This document shows, piece by piece, positions 7,360 through 13,319 of a DNA stretch of 13,319 nucleotides. The position numbers and the translations under genes are program-made. A model generated the notes under the pieces. It was not told the DNA's origin and searched no databases. It saw nothing but the letters and a program-made list of their open reading frames with translations. The DNA is taken from assembly GCA_030653405.1 (NCBI GenBank), contig JAURZO010000192.1, positions 1-13,319 on the forward strand, read 5' to 3'. The DNA comes from Zwartia sp. Its GTDB lineage: Bacteria; Pseudomonadota; Gammaproteobacteria; Burkholderiales; Burkholderiaceae_B. Numbering within the stretch: position 1 is the stretch's first letter; every line of letters starts with the position of its first letter.

Positions 7360-8922
7360 ATGAACGGCTCAGAAGCAATGGTCCACACCCTGCTGGCAGG
7401 GGATGTTGATGTCTGTTTTGCCAACCCAGGCACATCGGAGATGCACTTTGTATCAGCGCTGGACCGGGCGCCCGGCATGCGTTGCGTACTAGGCCTGTTT
7501 GAAGGTGTGGTAAGCGGTGCCGCTGATGGCTACTATCGCATGGCTGAAAAGCCTGCCGCGACGCTGCTGCACTTAGGACCCGGACTGGGCAATGCGCTGG
7601 CAAATATCCACAATGCCAAACGTGCTTATTCCGGCATGATCAACATTGTTGGTCAGCACGCCTGGGATCATATTCATAACAATGCGCCGCTAAACTCAGA
7701 TGTCGAGGCAGTCGCTCGCCCAATGTCTAACTGGGTCAAAACCACCATGTCGGCCGCTGCGGCTCCTCTGGATACAGCTGAGGCGATTTCTCAAGCACGC
7801 AGTACTCCCGGACGCATCGCGACACTCGTGCTGCCAGCCAATTGTGCTTGGGAGCCTTCAGATCCAGGCCACTACTCCACAGCCCCTGCTCAAACAGCAG
7901 CGGCTCCTCTCAAAGAAACGATCGAAGCCCTTGCACGGCTCCTGTCCGACCGCAAAACGGCTGAAGCCACGACCCTTCTTCTTGGTGGACGCGCCCTGCG
8001 TGCTAGAGAAGCCACCCTTGCTGGCAGGATCGCGGCGCATACTGGTTGCAAACTCGCCTCTGAGCCGCGCAACCCGCGCATGGAGCGCGGTCGCGGTCGC
8101 GTCAATGTCACGCCCTTGCCCTTTCCGGTGGATGGCGCCGTGGCGATGCTCAAAGACACCAAGCACTTGGTGCTGGTCGGTAGTGCGCCTCCTGTTGCCT
8201 TTTTTGCCTACCCAAATAAGCCCAGAATGATCAAGCAGACTGATTGCGAGGTTCACACACTCGCCACGCTGACTCATGACATCGAAGCGAGCCTGCAAGC
8301 GCTGGCAGACGCCTTGGGCGCTCAGCACACCGCACCCGCCCAGCTTTCCAGCGGGCCCATCATCACCGACCTGCCAACCGGCACACCGCTTCCTGAGCAT
8401 ATTGGCACGATCATTGCCGCCTTGATGCCAGAAAACGCCATCATGGTGGACGAAGCCGTCACGACCGGCCGACAGTTTGCCAAGGTGACGCCGCAGGCCG
8501 CGCCACATGACTGTATCGACATCACGGGCGGTGCGATCGGTTGGGGCATGTCAGCGGCGGTGGGTGCCGCTGTGGCGTGTCCTGATCGAAAAGTCTTCGC
8601 CTTTTTAGGTGATGGCAGTGCCATGTATACCGTGCAAGGCCTCTGGTCGATGGCGCGTGAAAATCTTGATGTCACTGTCGTGATTTTTGCCAATCGCTCT
8701 TACAAAATCTTGCGCGGTGAACTGGCCAATATGGGCGGTCCCGAAGCGGGTGAAAACGCCCGTCGCATGCTCGATCTGGATCAGCCTTTCCTTGACTGGG
8801 TTTCGCTTGCGCGCGGCCATGGCGTGACAGGTGTTCAGGTCACCACCTTGGAGGGTTTCGCTGATGCCCTGCGCGTGGCAGCCAAAGAGAAAGGACCCCG
8901 CCTGATCGAACTGGTCATGTAA
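7360..8922 (+). CDS. ThDP-dependent decarboxylase/lyase (acetolactate synthase-like)
   Basis: Thiamine-diphosphate enzyme of the acetolactate synthase/benzoylformate decarboxylase superfamily, 520 aa from ATG 7360. ATG 7354 overlaps the preceding stop as ATGA and would add Met-Asn, but the Shine-Dalgarno spacing favours 7360. Landmarks: NPGTSE at 22-27, the cofactor-activating Glu at 48 (LFEGV), HLGPGLGNA at 71-79, and the ThDP/Mg motif GDGSAMY at 417-423 completed by N445 (FANRSY). Ser26 and His71 stand where benzoylformate decarboxylase has its active-site Ser26 and His70. Its second His (281) appears to be Phe here, judging by an alignment from memory. The neighbours suggest it cleaves or decarboxylates a 2-oxo or 2-hydroxyacyl intermediate. 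Biosynthetic acetolactate synthase is unlikely, since no regulatory subunit is nearby. Confidence 0.9.
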   Translation: MNGSEAMVHTLLAGDVDVCFANPGTSEMHFVSALDRAPGMRCVLGLFEGVVSGAADGYYRMAEKPAATLLHLGPGLGNALANIHNAKRAYSGMINIVGQHAWDHIHNNAPLNSDVEAVARPMSNWVKTTMSAAAAPLDTAEAISQARSTPGRIATLVLPANCAWEPSDPGHYSTAPAQTAAAPLKETIEALARLLSDRKTAEATTLLLGGRALRAREATLAGRIAAHTGCKLASEPRNPRMERGRGRVNVTPLPFPVDGAVAMLKDTKHLVLVGSAPPVAFFAYPNKPRMIKQTDCEVHTLATLTHDIEASLQALADALGAQHTAPAQLSSGPIITDLPTGTPLPEHIGTIIAALMPENAIMVDEAVTTGRQFAKVTPQAAPHDCIDITGGAIGWGMSAAVGAAVACPDRKVFAFLGDGSAMYTVQGLWSMARENLDVTVVIFANRSYKILRGELANMGGPEAGENARRMLDLDQPFLDWVSLARGHGVTGVQVTTLEGFADALRVAAKEKGPRLIELVM

Positions 8923-8936
8923 AACTGGTCATGTAA
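8909..8936 (+). repeat. Perfect 14-bp tandem duplication spanning the ThDP gene stop
   Basis: AACTGGTCATGTAA occurs twice back to back (8909-8922 and 8923-8936). The first copy encodes the last residues and TAA stop of the ThDP enzyme; the second repeats them as non-coding DNA. Without it the gap to the alcohol dehydrogenase would be 20 instead of 34 bases. Confidence 0.97.
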
Positions 8937-8956
8937 CCATCCTAGGAGCTGACAAT

Positions 8957-10015
8957 ATGAAATGCTATTGCGTCATGAGTTTTAAAGAGCCACTTGGGCT
9001 TATGGAAATAGACACCCCAACGCCCACTGGTACGCAAGTGCTGGTAGAGGTGCGTGCCGCAGGGGTGTGTCATAGCGATATTCACTTCTGGGAGGGCAGC
9101 TATGACCTGGGTAATGGCCGTAGCCTGATGCTCAAGGATCGTGGCATCAAGCTACCGATGACCATGGGCCATGAAACCGCAGGCACCGTCGTCGCGATGG
9201 GTCCAGAAGCCTCCGGTGTCGAAAAGGGTCGCAACTATTTGGTCTACCCATGGATCGGGTGCCGTCAGTGCCCGGCCTGCTTGGACGGACTGGAAAACCA
9301 TTGCTCCAGTCCTCAGTACCTTGGCGTTCAGCGCCCGGGCGGCTATGCGGATCACCTGCTCGTGCCACATCCCCGCTACCTGATCGATATTGGCGATATG
9401 GATCCCGCGGTGATTGCCCCGTATGCATGCTCGGGACTGACGACTTATAGCGCCTTGAATAAAGTCGGAGCCAACATTTACCAAAAACACCCGATTGTCA
9501 TCATGGGCGCAGGTGGCCTGGGGCTGATGTGTCTGGCCTTGGTTAAAGCACTCAATGGCGCGGGCGCTATCGTGGTGGATATCGACCCCGTAAAACGACA
9601 AGCCGCACTCGAAGCAGGCGCCTTGGCTGTCATCGACGGCGCAGCCCCGGACGCAGCCCAACAGATTATTCAGGCCAATGGAGGCAAACTGGTTCAGGCG
9701 ATGATTGATCTGGTCGGCGCCCCCTCCACGACTTCTTTGGGCTTTGACATCCTGATCAAGGGTGGCAAGCTTGTGATTGTGGGTCTTTTTGGCGGTGGTG
9801 CCTCTTGGCCGATCGCCTTTATTCCAATGAAGGCTTTGCAAATCCTCGGCAGCTATACCGGATCGCTCGATGAGCTCAGGGACTTATTACAGCTTGTCCG
9901 AGACAACAAGATCACACCGATCCCGGTCCACAAGCATCCGCTTGCCGATGCCGATAAGGTGTTGACTGCGTTACGTCAGGGTCAGGTCACCGGTCGGGCC
10001 GTACTGACCGCTTAA
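8957..10015 (+). CDS. Zinc-dependent alcohol dehydrogenase (MDR family)
   Basis: Medium-chain zinc alcohol dehydrogenase, 352 aa, cytoplasmic. Catalytic zinc ligands are visible: C38 (GVCHSD), H72-E73 (GHE) and C158 (YACSG). Structural zinc ligands are C102, C105, C108 and C116. The Rossmann motif GAGGLG is at 184-189, with an acidic residue at the end of the second strand (VVDID, 206-210), which suggests NAD over NADP. A segment at about 48-66 between the first Cys and GHE is longer than in classical ADHs. TAGGAG (8943-8948) lies 8 bases before ATG. Last gene of the operon, 34 bases after the ThDP gene; it would interconvert an alcohol or hydroxyacyl compound with the aldehyde or ketone. It ends 3 bases from the convergent recO stop, and I see no U-tailed terminator there. 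Confidence 0.93.
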   Translation: MKCYCVMSFKEPLGLMEIDTPTPTGTQVLVEVRAAGVCHSDIHFWEGSYDLGNGRSLMLKDRGIKLPMTMGHETAGTVVAMGPEASGVEKGRNYLVYPWIGCRQCPACLDGLENHCSSPQYLGVQRPGGYADHLLVPHPRYLIDIGDMDPAVIAPYACSGLTTYSALNKVGANIYQKHPIVIMGAGGLGLMCLALVKALNGAGAIVVDIDPVKRQAALEAGALAVIDGAAPDAAQQIIQANGGKLVQAMIDLVGAPSTTSLGFDILIKGGKLVIVGLFGGGASWPIAFIPMKALQILGSYTGSLDELRDLLQLVRDNKITPIPVHKHPLADADKVLTALRQGQVTGRAVLTA

Positions 10016-10018
10016 ATC

Positions 10019-10621
10019 CTAGAGCTTGGCTGGCTGAAAACGCTGCAAGGCCACTAATACCTGGCGCGTCGTCAATGGACGTCCCGCCAGATGTTCGGAT
10101 AGGCGCTCTCGCAGCGTGGCACGCAATGAGGGCTCCAATTGTGGATTGTCAAAATCAGGCTCTTCGGCATCCAGACCGTAGCCGGTTTCTTGGAGCAATA
10201 TCCATTCAAAACGCCGCAACGCACCGGCCGCCGGCTGACCCGCCGCCAAACGCTGCAAAGCGATGACATAGGCATCAAACAATCCGGGATGGGGATCTTC
10301 GCGCGGCAAAAGACGAAACAGCAGTTCGTTCATGTACCAGCAAGACATCATTGACGCCCCTGGCAGGGCATGCACCCCTGCGCACTCGGCGCGCGTCAAG
10401 GTTTTGATCTCGCCAGAACCTGTCCAGGACAGCAACAAGGGTTGAAACAGTGACAAGGCGGGTCGCAAGACTGAGTGCGGACGCTTAGCCCCTTTAGCCA
10501 CCATGCTGACCCAGCCGTGGTCTCGAGAGAAAGCCTGAACGATCAGAGATGTTTCACGCCAGGCTGTTGCATGCAATACATAGCCAGGCGTCTCTTGGAC
10601 TCTAAGGACTCGCCTACTCAT
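10019..10621 (-). CDS. recO: DNA repair protein RecO, short form
   Basis: RecO loads RecA on SSB-coated DNA in the RecFOR pathway and anneals strands. The N-terminal OB-fold is seen at about 1-80 (GYVLHATAWRETS at 13-25, MVAKGAKRP at 40-48). The helical part retains WYMNELLFRLL at 95-105, DPHPGLFDAY at 109-118 and RFEWILLQETGYG at 137-149. The protein then passes after only about 16 residues to the terminal helix LRATLRERLSEHLAGRPL. In E. coli RecO this linker is about 60 residues, so some 45 residues, including the region that holds a zinc finger in some RecO proteins, are missing in frame. At 200 aa it is short for the family (E. coli 242). ATG 10621 overlaps the era stop by 8 bp, matching the lepA-lepB-rnc-era-recO order. 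Confidence 0.92.
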   Translation of the reverse strand: MSRRVLRVQETPGYVLHATAWRETSLIVQAFSRDHGWVSMVAKGAKRPHSVLRPALSLFQPLLLSWTGSGEIKTLTRAECAGVHALPGASMMSCWYMNELLFRLLPREDPHPGLFDAYVIALQRLAAGQPAAGALRRFEWILLQETGYGLDAEEPDFDNPQLEPSLRATLRERLSEHLAGRPLTTRQVLVALQRFQPAKL

Positions 10622-11522
10622 ATCCTAAATCGCGCAGGCTGCTTTCTTTTTCAGCCCAGCCCTTACGCACCTTGATATAGACCTCGAGGTGAATGGGCTT
10701 GTCCATCAGTTTGGCCATATCCTGCCGCGCCTCAGAAGCAATACGCTTCATATGACTTCCACCCGCGCCCAGCAGAATAGGACGATGGCTGTCACGCTCG
10801 ACAATCACACAAGCATTGATGTGCGCGCCTTTGGGGGTTTCATCCCATTGTTCGATCACAACGGTACACCCATAGGGAAGTTCGTCACCAACCAAACGAA
10901 AGATTTTTTCACGGATCAGTTCTGCGGCGATAAACCGCATAGGCCGATCTGTCAGCGTATCTGCATCAAAAAATGGTTCATTCTCTGGCAGACGTTTGGC
11001 GACCTCATCGAGCAGTTGATCGAGCTGATGTTTCTTCGTCGAACTGACCGGCACGACCGCGTCGAATTTAAACTGTGCGGCAATCCCGGCAACGAAGGGA
11101 TAGAGCTCATCACGATTTTTGAGTTGATCAATCTTGCTGATCACTAAAATTGTGCGCTCGGGATGATGCAACAGAGATAAAAGCTTAGCGTCACCTGGCG
11201 ACCACTTGCCTGCCTCGACCACAAACAGCACCACATCCACATCCGCGAGTGTCTGCGTGACAACCCGATTCATCATCTTGTTCATCGCGCCGCCATGGCG
11301 CGTCTGAAAGCCAGGCGTATCGACGAACACAAACTGCTCGTGCTCACGTGTCAGAACGCCCTGAATACGATGGCGAGTCGTTTGTGCCTTACGGGAGACG
11401 ATCGAAATCTTACTGCCGATCAGAGCATTGGTCAGGGTTGATTTACCAACGTTGGGCCGACCGACCACCGCAATAAAGCCACAGCGGTAGGCTGGTTCTG
11501 TCATATCTTTTACATCCGTCAT
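10614..11522 (-). CDS. era: GTPase Era, ribosome assembly factor
   Basis: Essential GTPase that binds the 3' end of 16S rRNA and helps mature the 30S subunit. At 302 aa it has normal length. G-motifs: G1 GRPNVGKS at 21-28, switch region QTTRH at 47-51, G3 DTPG at 68-71, G4 SKID at 129-132 (Ser replaces the usual Asn/Thr of NKxD), and G5 around SST at 160-162. The C-terminal KH domain includes the GxxG loop as GAGG at 252-255 and ends KVRKGWAEKESSLRDLGYE. ATG 11522 overlaps the rnc TGA (ATGA) and has AGGA about 6 bases upstream; ATG 11504 is a less likely alternative. Translationally coupled between rnc and recO, as in many proteobacteria. Confidence 0.97.
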   Translation of the reverse strand: MTDVKDMTEPAYRCGFIAVVGRPNVGKSTLTNALIGSKISIVSRKAQTTRHRIQGVLTREHEQFVFVDTPGFQTRHGGAMNKMMNRVVTQTLADVDVVLFVVEAGKWSPGDAKLLSLLHHPERTILVISKIDQLKNRDELYPFVAGIAAQFKFDAVVPVSSTKKHQLDQLLDEVAKRLPENEPFFDADTLTDRPMRFIAAELIREKIFRLVGDELPYGCTVVIEQWDETPKGAHINACVIVERDSHRPILLGAGGSHMKRIASEARQDMAKLMDKPIHLEVYIKVRKGWAEKESSLRDLGYE

Positions 11523-12277
11523 TTGAGTTCCTGAGCGACCGCGACCGGCAGCGTAAGTTGTGCCGTTTTTCTCGCTCGGGCCGAACGCTTTTTAAGAGGG
11601 GCTGGGCTGGCTGTTTCCGCTGCTTCGAGTGCAAGCTTGGCCGCTGACTGCTCGGCAGCGCGGCGACTCGAGCCTGCAGCACTGACTTTGATATCGAGAG
11701 AGGGAATTGAACATTCGACCTCGAACTGCTGGCTGTGCGCCGCACCGTGCGTCGCAACGACGTTATAGATCGGCAGCGCTAATTTCCGACTCTGGAGAAA
11801 CTCCTGAAGAAGCGTCTTTGCATCCTTACCAAGCGTCAGAGGATCGACGCTCGCCAAGATAGGCTTGTAAAGTCGCTCAATCAGGTCTTGGGCCGCGATA
11901 AAACCACCATCAAGATAGACGGCGGCAAGAATGGCTTCGAAGGTATCCGCCAAAATGGATGGTCGTCTGAAACCACCGCTTTTCAGCTCACCTTCCCCGA
12001 GTCTCAGATATTTGGAGAGGTCAAGTTTTTGTGCAATCTCAGCCAGGGAAGACTGCTTAACGAGATTGGCGCGCACACGCGAGAGATCGCCCTCATCGAG
12101 CGTGCCGTAATGATTAAAGAGCAGCGCCGCCACAGAGACGTTGAGAACTGAGTCACCAAGAAACTCCAGGCGTTCATTGTGACGAGCGCCATGGCTGCGA
12201 TGCGTCAACGCCTGCTCAAGCAGAGCGGGTTTGACGAACTGATATCCAAGCGAAGTCTCAAGAGCGGCCAAGGGCAT
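11519..12277 (-). CDS. rnc: Ribonuclease III
   Basis: Double-strand-specific endoribonuclease that cuts rRNA precursors and structured mRNAs. The 252-aa protein has the signature NERLEFLGDS at 34-43. The catalytic acidic residues E38, D42, D111 and E114 correspond to E41, D45, D114 and E117 of the E. coli enzyme, offset by three. The double-stranded RNA-binding domain spans about 151-222, with its terminal helix SSRRAAEQSAAKLALE. A basic, Ala/Pro-rich tail follows (about 223-252), which extends the protein past the E. coli enzyme (226 aa). No clear Shine-Dalgarno precedes ATG 12277 (the upstream bases are CACACGTTAA), despite a 41-base gap to lepB. It overlaps era by 4 bp. Confidence 0.96.
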   Translation of the reverse strand: MPLAALETSLGYQFVKPALLEQALTHRSHGARHNERLEFLGDSVLNVSVAALLFNHYGTLDEGDLSRVRANLVKQSSLAEIAQKLDLSKYLRLGEGELKSGGFRRPSILADTFEAILAAVYLDGGFIAAQDLIERLYKPILASVDPLTLGKDAKTLLQEFLQSRKLALPIYNVVATHGAAHSQQFEVECSIPSLDIKVSAAGSSRRAAEQSAAKLALEAAETASPAPLKKRSARARKTAQLTLPVAVAQELK

Positions 12278-12318
12278 TTAACGTGTGACATAAAACAGGT
12301 GACAAGGATCTGAAGAAT

Positions 12319-13206
12319 TTAATGGAAAGGTCCAATACGACCGAGGTTTCCAAAGTTCATCCAGATAAAGAAAGCTTTACCCACGATATTCGCCTCAGGG
12401 ACAAAACCCCAAAATCGACTGTCCAGGCTGTTATCGCGATTGTCACCCATCATAAAGTAAACACCGTCTGGTACGGTACAACGTAGGCCATTTCGGAGAT
12501 ATTCACATTTTTCACGATACGGAAAGCTGGAAGTTGGCCCCAAATCCTGCCATCTTCGCTCATCTAACAATATCTGATGAGGCTTGCTGCCAAGATATTC
12601 GGTAAATTGTGCCGTATATGCCACACGATCAGGCTCGAAATATTCACCGTCACGCTTACGCGGGACTTCTTTGCCGTTGATATAAAGACGCTTATCGAGG
12701 TAAGCAATCTCATCACCAGGCAAACCAACCACTCTTTTAATGTAATCAACCGACGGATCGACAGGGTAACGGAACACCATGACATCGCCACGTTGAGGCT
12801 CGCCAATCGAAATGACTTTTTCATTCAGGACGGGCAGACGCAAACCGTAAGAAAATTTGTTCACAAGGATCAAATCGCCTGACTGCAAAGTTGGCAGCAT
12901 TGAACCCGACGGGATACGGAAGGGTTCGACGATGAACGATCGCAATACAAACACGAACAAGATGACCGGAAAAAAACTTGCGCCATACTCGACCCACCAC
13001 GGCTGCTTACCGAGATCTGCACGGATCTGTTCCTCGCGACTCCGTTTCTCAGCGTCTGGCAATGCCGCCCAACTCGGACGGGCCAACTCAATAGCATGCA
13101 TCAAACGCGCATGACGCTTTTGGCGCAAGGAAAACTTATCGAGCGCCCAGATCACTCCCGTGATCACTAGCGCGATAAACAGTATTAATGCAAAGTTCCA
13201 GCTCAT
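12319..13206 (-). CDS. lepB: Signal peptidase I
   Basis: Inner-membrane serine protease that removes Sec and Tat signal peptides on the periplasmic side. It has 295 aa. TM1 is at about 4-22 and TM2 at about 76-93, with a charged cytoplasmic loop between. The catalytic Ser102 lies in PSGSMLPTL, the general base Lys157 in DYIKRVVGLPGD, and the conserved GDNRDNSLDSRFWG box at 254-267. Two cysteines, C234 and C243, sit in the periplasmic domain as in the E. coli type. AAGG lies 8 bases before ATG 13206. The gene starts 21 bases after lepA, the standard pairing, and precedes rnc. Confidence 0.97.
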   Translation of the reverse strand: MSWNFALILFIALVITGVIWALDKFSLRQKRHARLMHAIELARPSWAALPDAEKRSREEQIRADLGKQPWWVEYGASFFPVILFVFVLRSFIVEPFRIPSGSMLPTLQSGDLILVNKFSYGLRLPVLNEKVISIGEPQRGDVMVFRYPVDPSVDYIKRVVGLPGDEIAYLDKRLYINGKEVPRKRDGEYFEPDRVAYTAQFTEYLGSKPHQILLDERRWQDLGPTSSFPYREKCEYLRNGLRCTVPDGVYFMMGDNRDNSLDSRFWGFVPEANIVGKAFFIWMNFGNLGRIGPFH

Positions 13207-13227
13207 CGGTTCGACCTTGCGTGAGTT

Positions 13228-13319
13228 TTATTTATCATCGACTTGCAAGATTGCGAGGAAAGCCTCTTGTGGGATTTCCACGCTGCCCACCTGCTTCATG
13301 CGTTTTTTACCGGCCTTCT
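13228..13319 (-). CDS. lepA: Elongation factor 4 (LepA), 3' end only
   Basis: Partial gene, cut by the window edge. The last 29 codons before TAA (13228-13230) read KAGKKRMKQVGSVEIPQEAF and then nine more residues ending QVDDK, the characteristic LepA C-terminus that includes the positively charged KAGKKRMK segment contacting tRNA on the ribosome. LepA/EF4 is a ribosomal GTPase affecting elongation and initiation. Its position 21 bases upstream of lepB is the standard lepA-lepB arrangement and supports the call despite the short length. Confidence 0.93.
   Translation of the reverse strand, partial: KAGKKRMKQVGSVEIPQEAFLAILQVDDK

Noticed and set aside
7858..8508. Long antisense open frame opposite the ThDP gene
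   Set aside because: It has no recognisable domain and low-complexity composition, and lies opposite a well-conserved enzyme; it is a codon-bias shadow.
9152..9841. 229-codon antisense open frame opposite the alcohol dehydrogenase
   Set aside because: No family resemblance is visible, and the plus-strand enzyme carries all zinc ligands and the Rossmann motif.
9980..10009. Hairpin GGTCAG/CTGACC at the end of the alcohol dehydrogenase as terminator
   Set aside because: The stem is only 6 bp, the loop is 18 bases, it lies inside the coding region, and no T-run follows on either strand.

Overview
The window looks like a chromosome segment of a Burkholderiales bacterium, most likely Alcaligenaceae or a close relative. 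Three things point there. Two solitary Bug/TctC-type periplasmic receptors are present, a family strongly expanded in Bordetella, Achromobacter, Advenella and relatives. The gene order lepA-lepB-rnc-era-recO is the usual betaproteobacterial housekeeping order. The window also holds a compact acid-catabolism operon typical of that group's accessory genome. I cannot name the species. No rRNA, tRNA, CRISPR array, transposase or phage gene was seen.

Layout. (1) 56-1716, plus strand: a Bug receptor followed by an RraA-like aldolase/decarboxylase. (2) 1717-1873: a convergent intergenic region with a strong bidirectional terminator hairpin and an array of 13-bp direct repeats that runs into the stop codon of the next gene. 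(3) 1874-3587, minus strand: a second Bug receptor followed by a short-chain dehydrogenase (SDR). (4) 3588-3829: an AT-rich divergent control region with nested inverted repeats. (5) 3830-10015, plus strand: a tightly packed five-gene operon of acyl-CoA ligase, GntR/HutC regulator, acyl-CoA dehydrogenase, ThDP-dependent lyase and zinc alcohol dehydrogenase. Its first three junctions overlap or lie within a few bases; the last gap is 34 bp and contains a perfect tandem copy of the preceding stop-codon region. (6) 10019-13319, minus strand: recO, era, rnc, lepB and the 3' end of lepA.

How the genes may work together (inference). The Bug receptors would capture organic acids in the periplasm, although no membrane transporter subunits are in the window. 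The ligase would activate an acid to its CoA thioester, the acyl-CoA dehydrogenase would introduce a double bond, the ThDP enzyme would decarboxylate or cleave a 2-oxo or 2-hydroxyacyl intermediate, and the zinc dehydrogenase or SDR would interconvert the resulting alcohol, aldehyde or ketone. The RraA-like protein keeps the D-X20-R-D motif of retro-aldol/decarboxylating relatives and could feed pyruvate or an oxoacid into central metabolism. No hydratase or thiolase is present, so this is not a complete beta-oxidation set and the substrate is unknown. The embedded GntR/HutC protein is the obvious candidate regulator, and the dyad at 3665-3711 is a plausible operator.

The housekeeping half covers membrane-protein maturation (LepB), RNA processing (RNase III), ribosome assembly (Era), recombination repair (RecO) and translation (LepA). 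The catabolic operon converges on recO with only 3 bp between stop codons, and RecO itself is unusually short.
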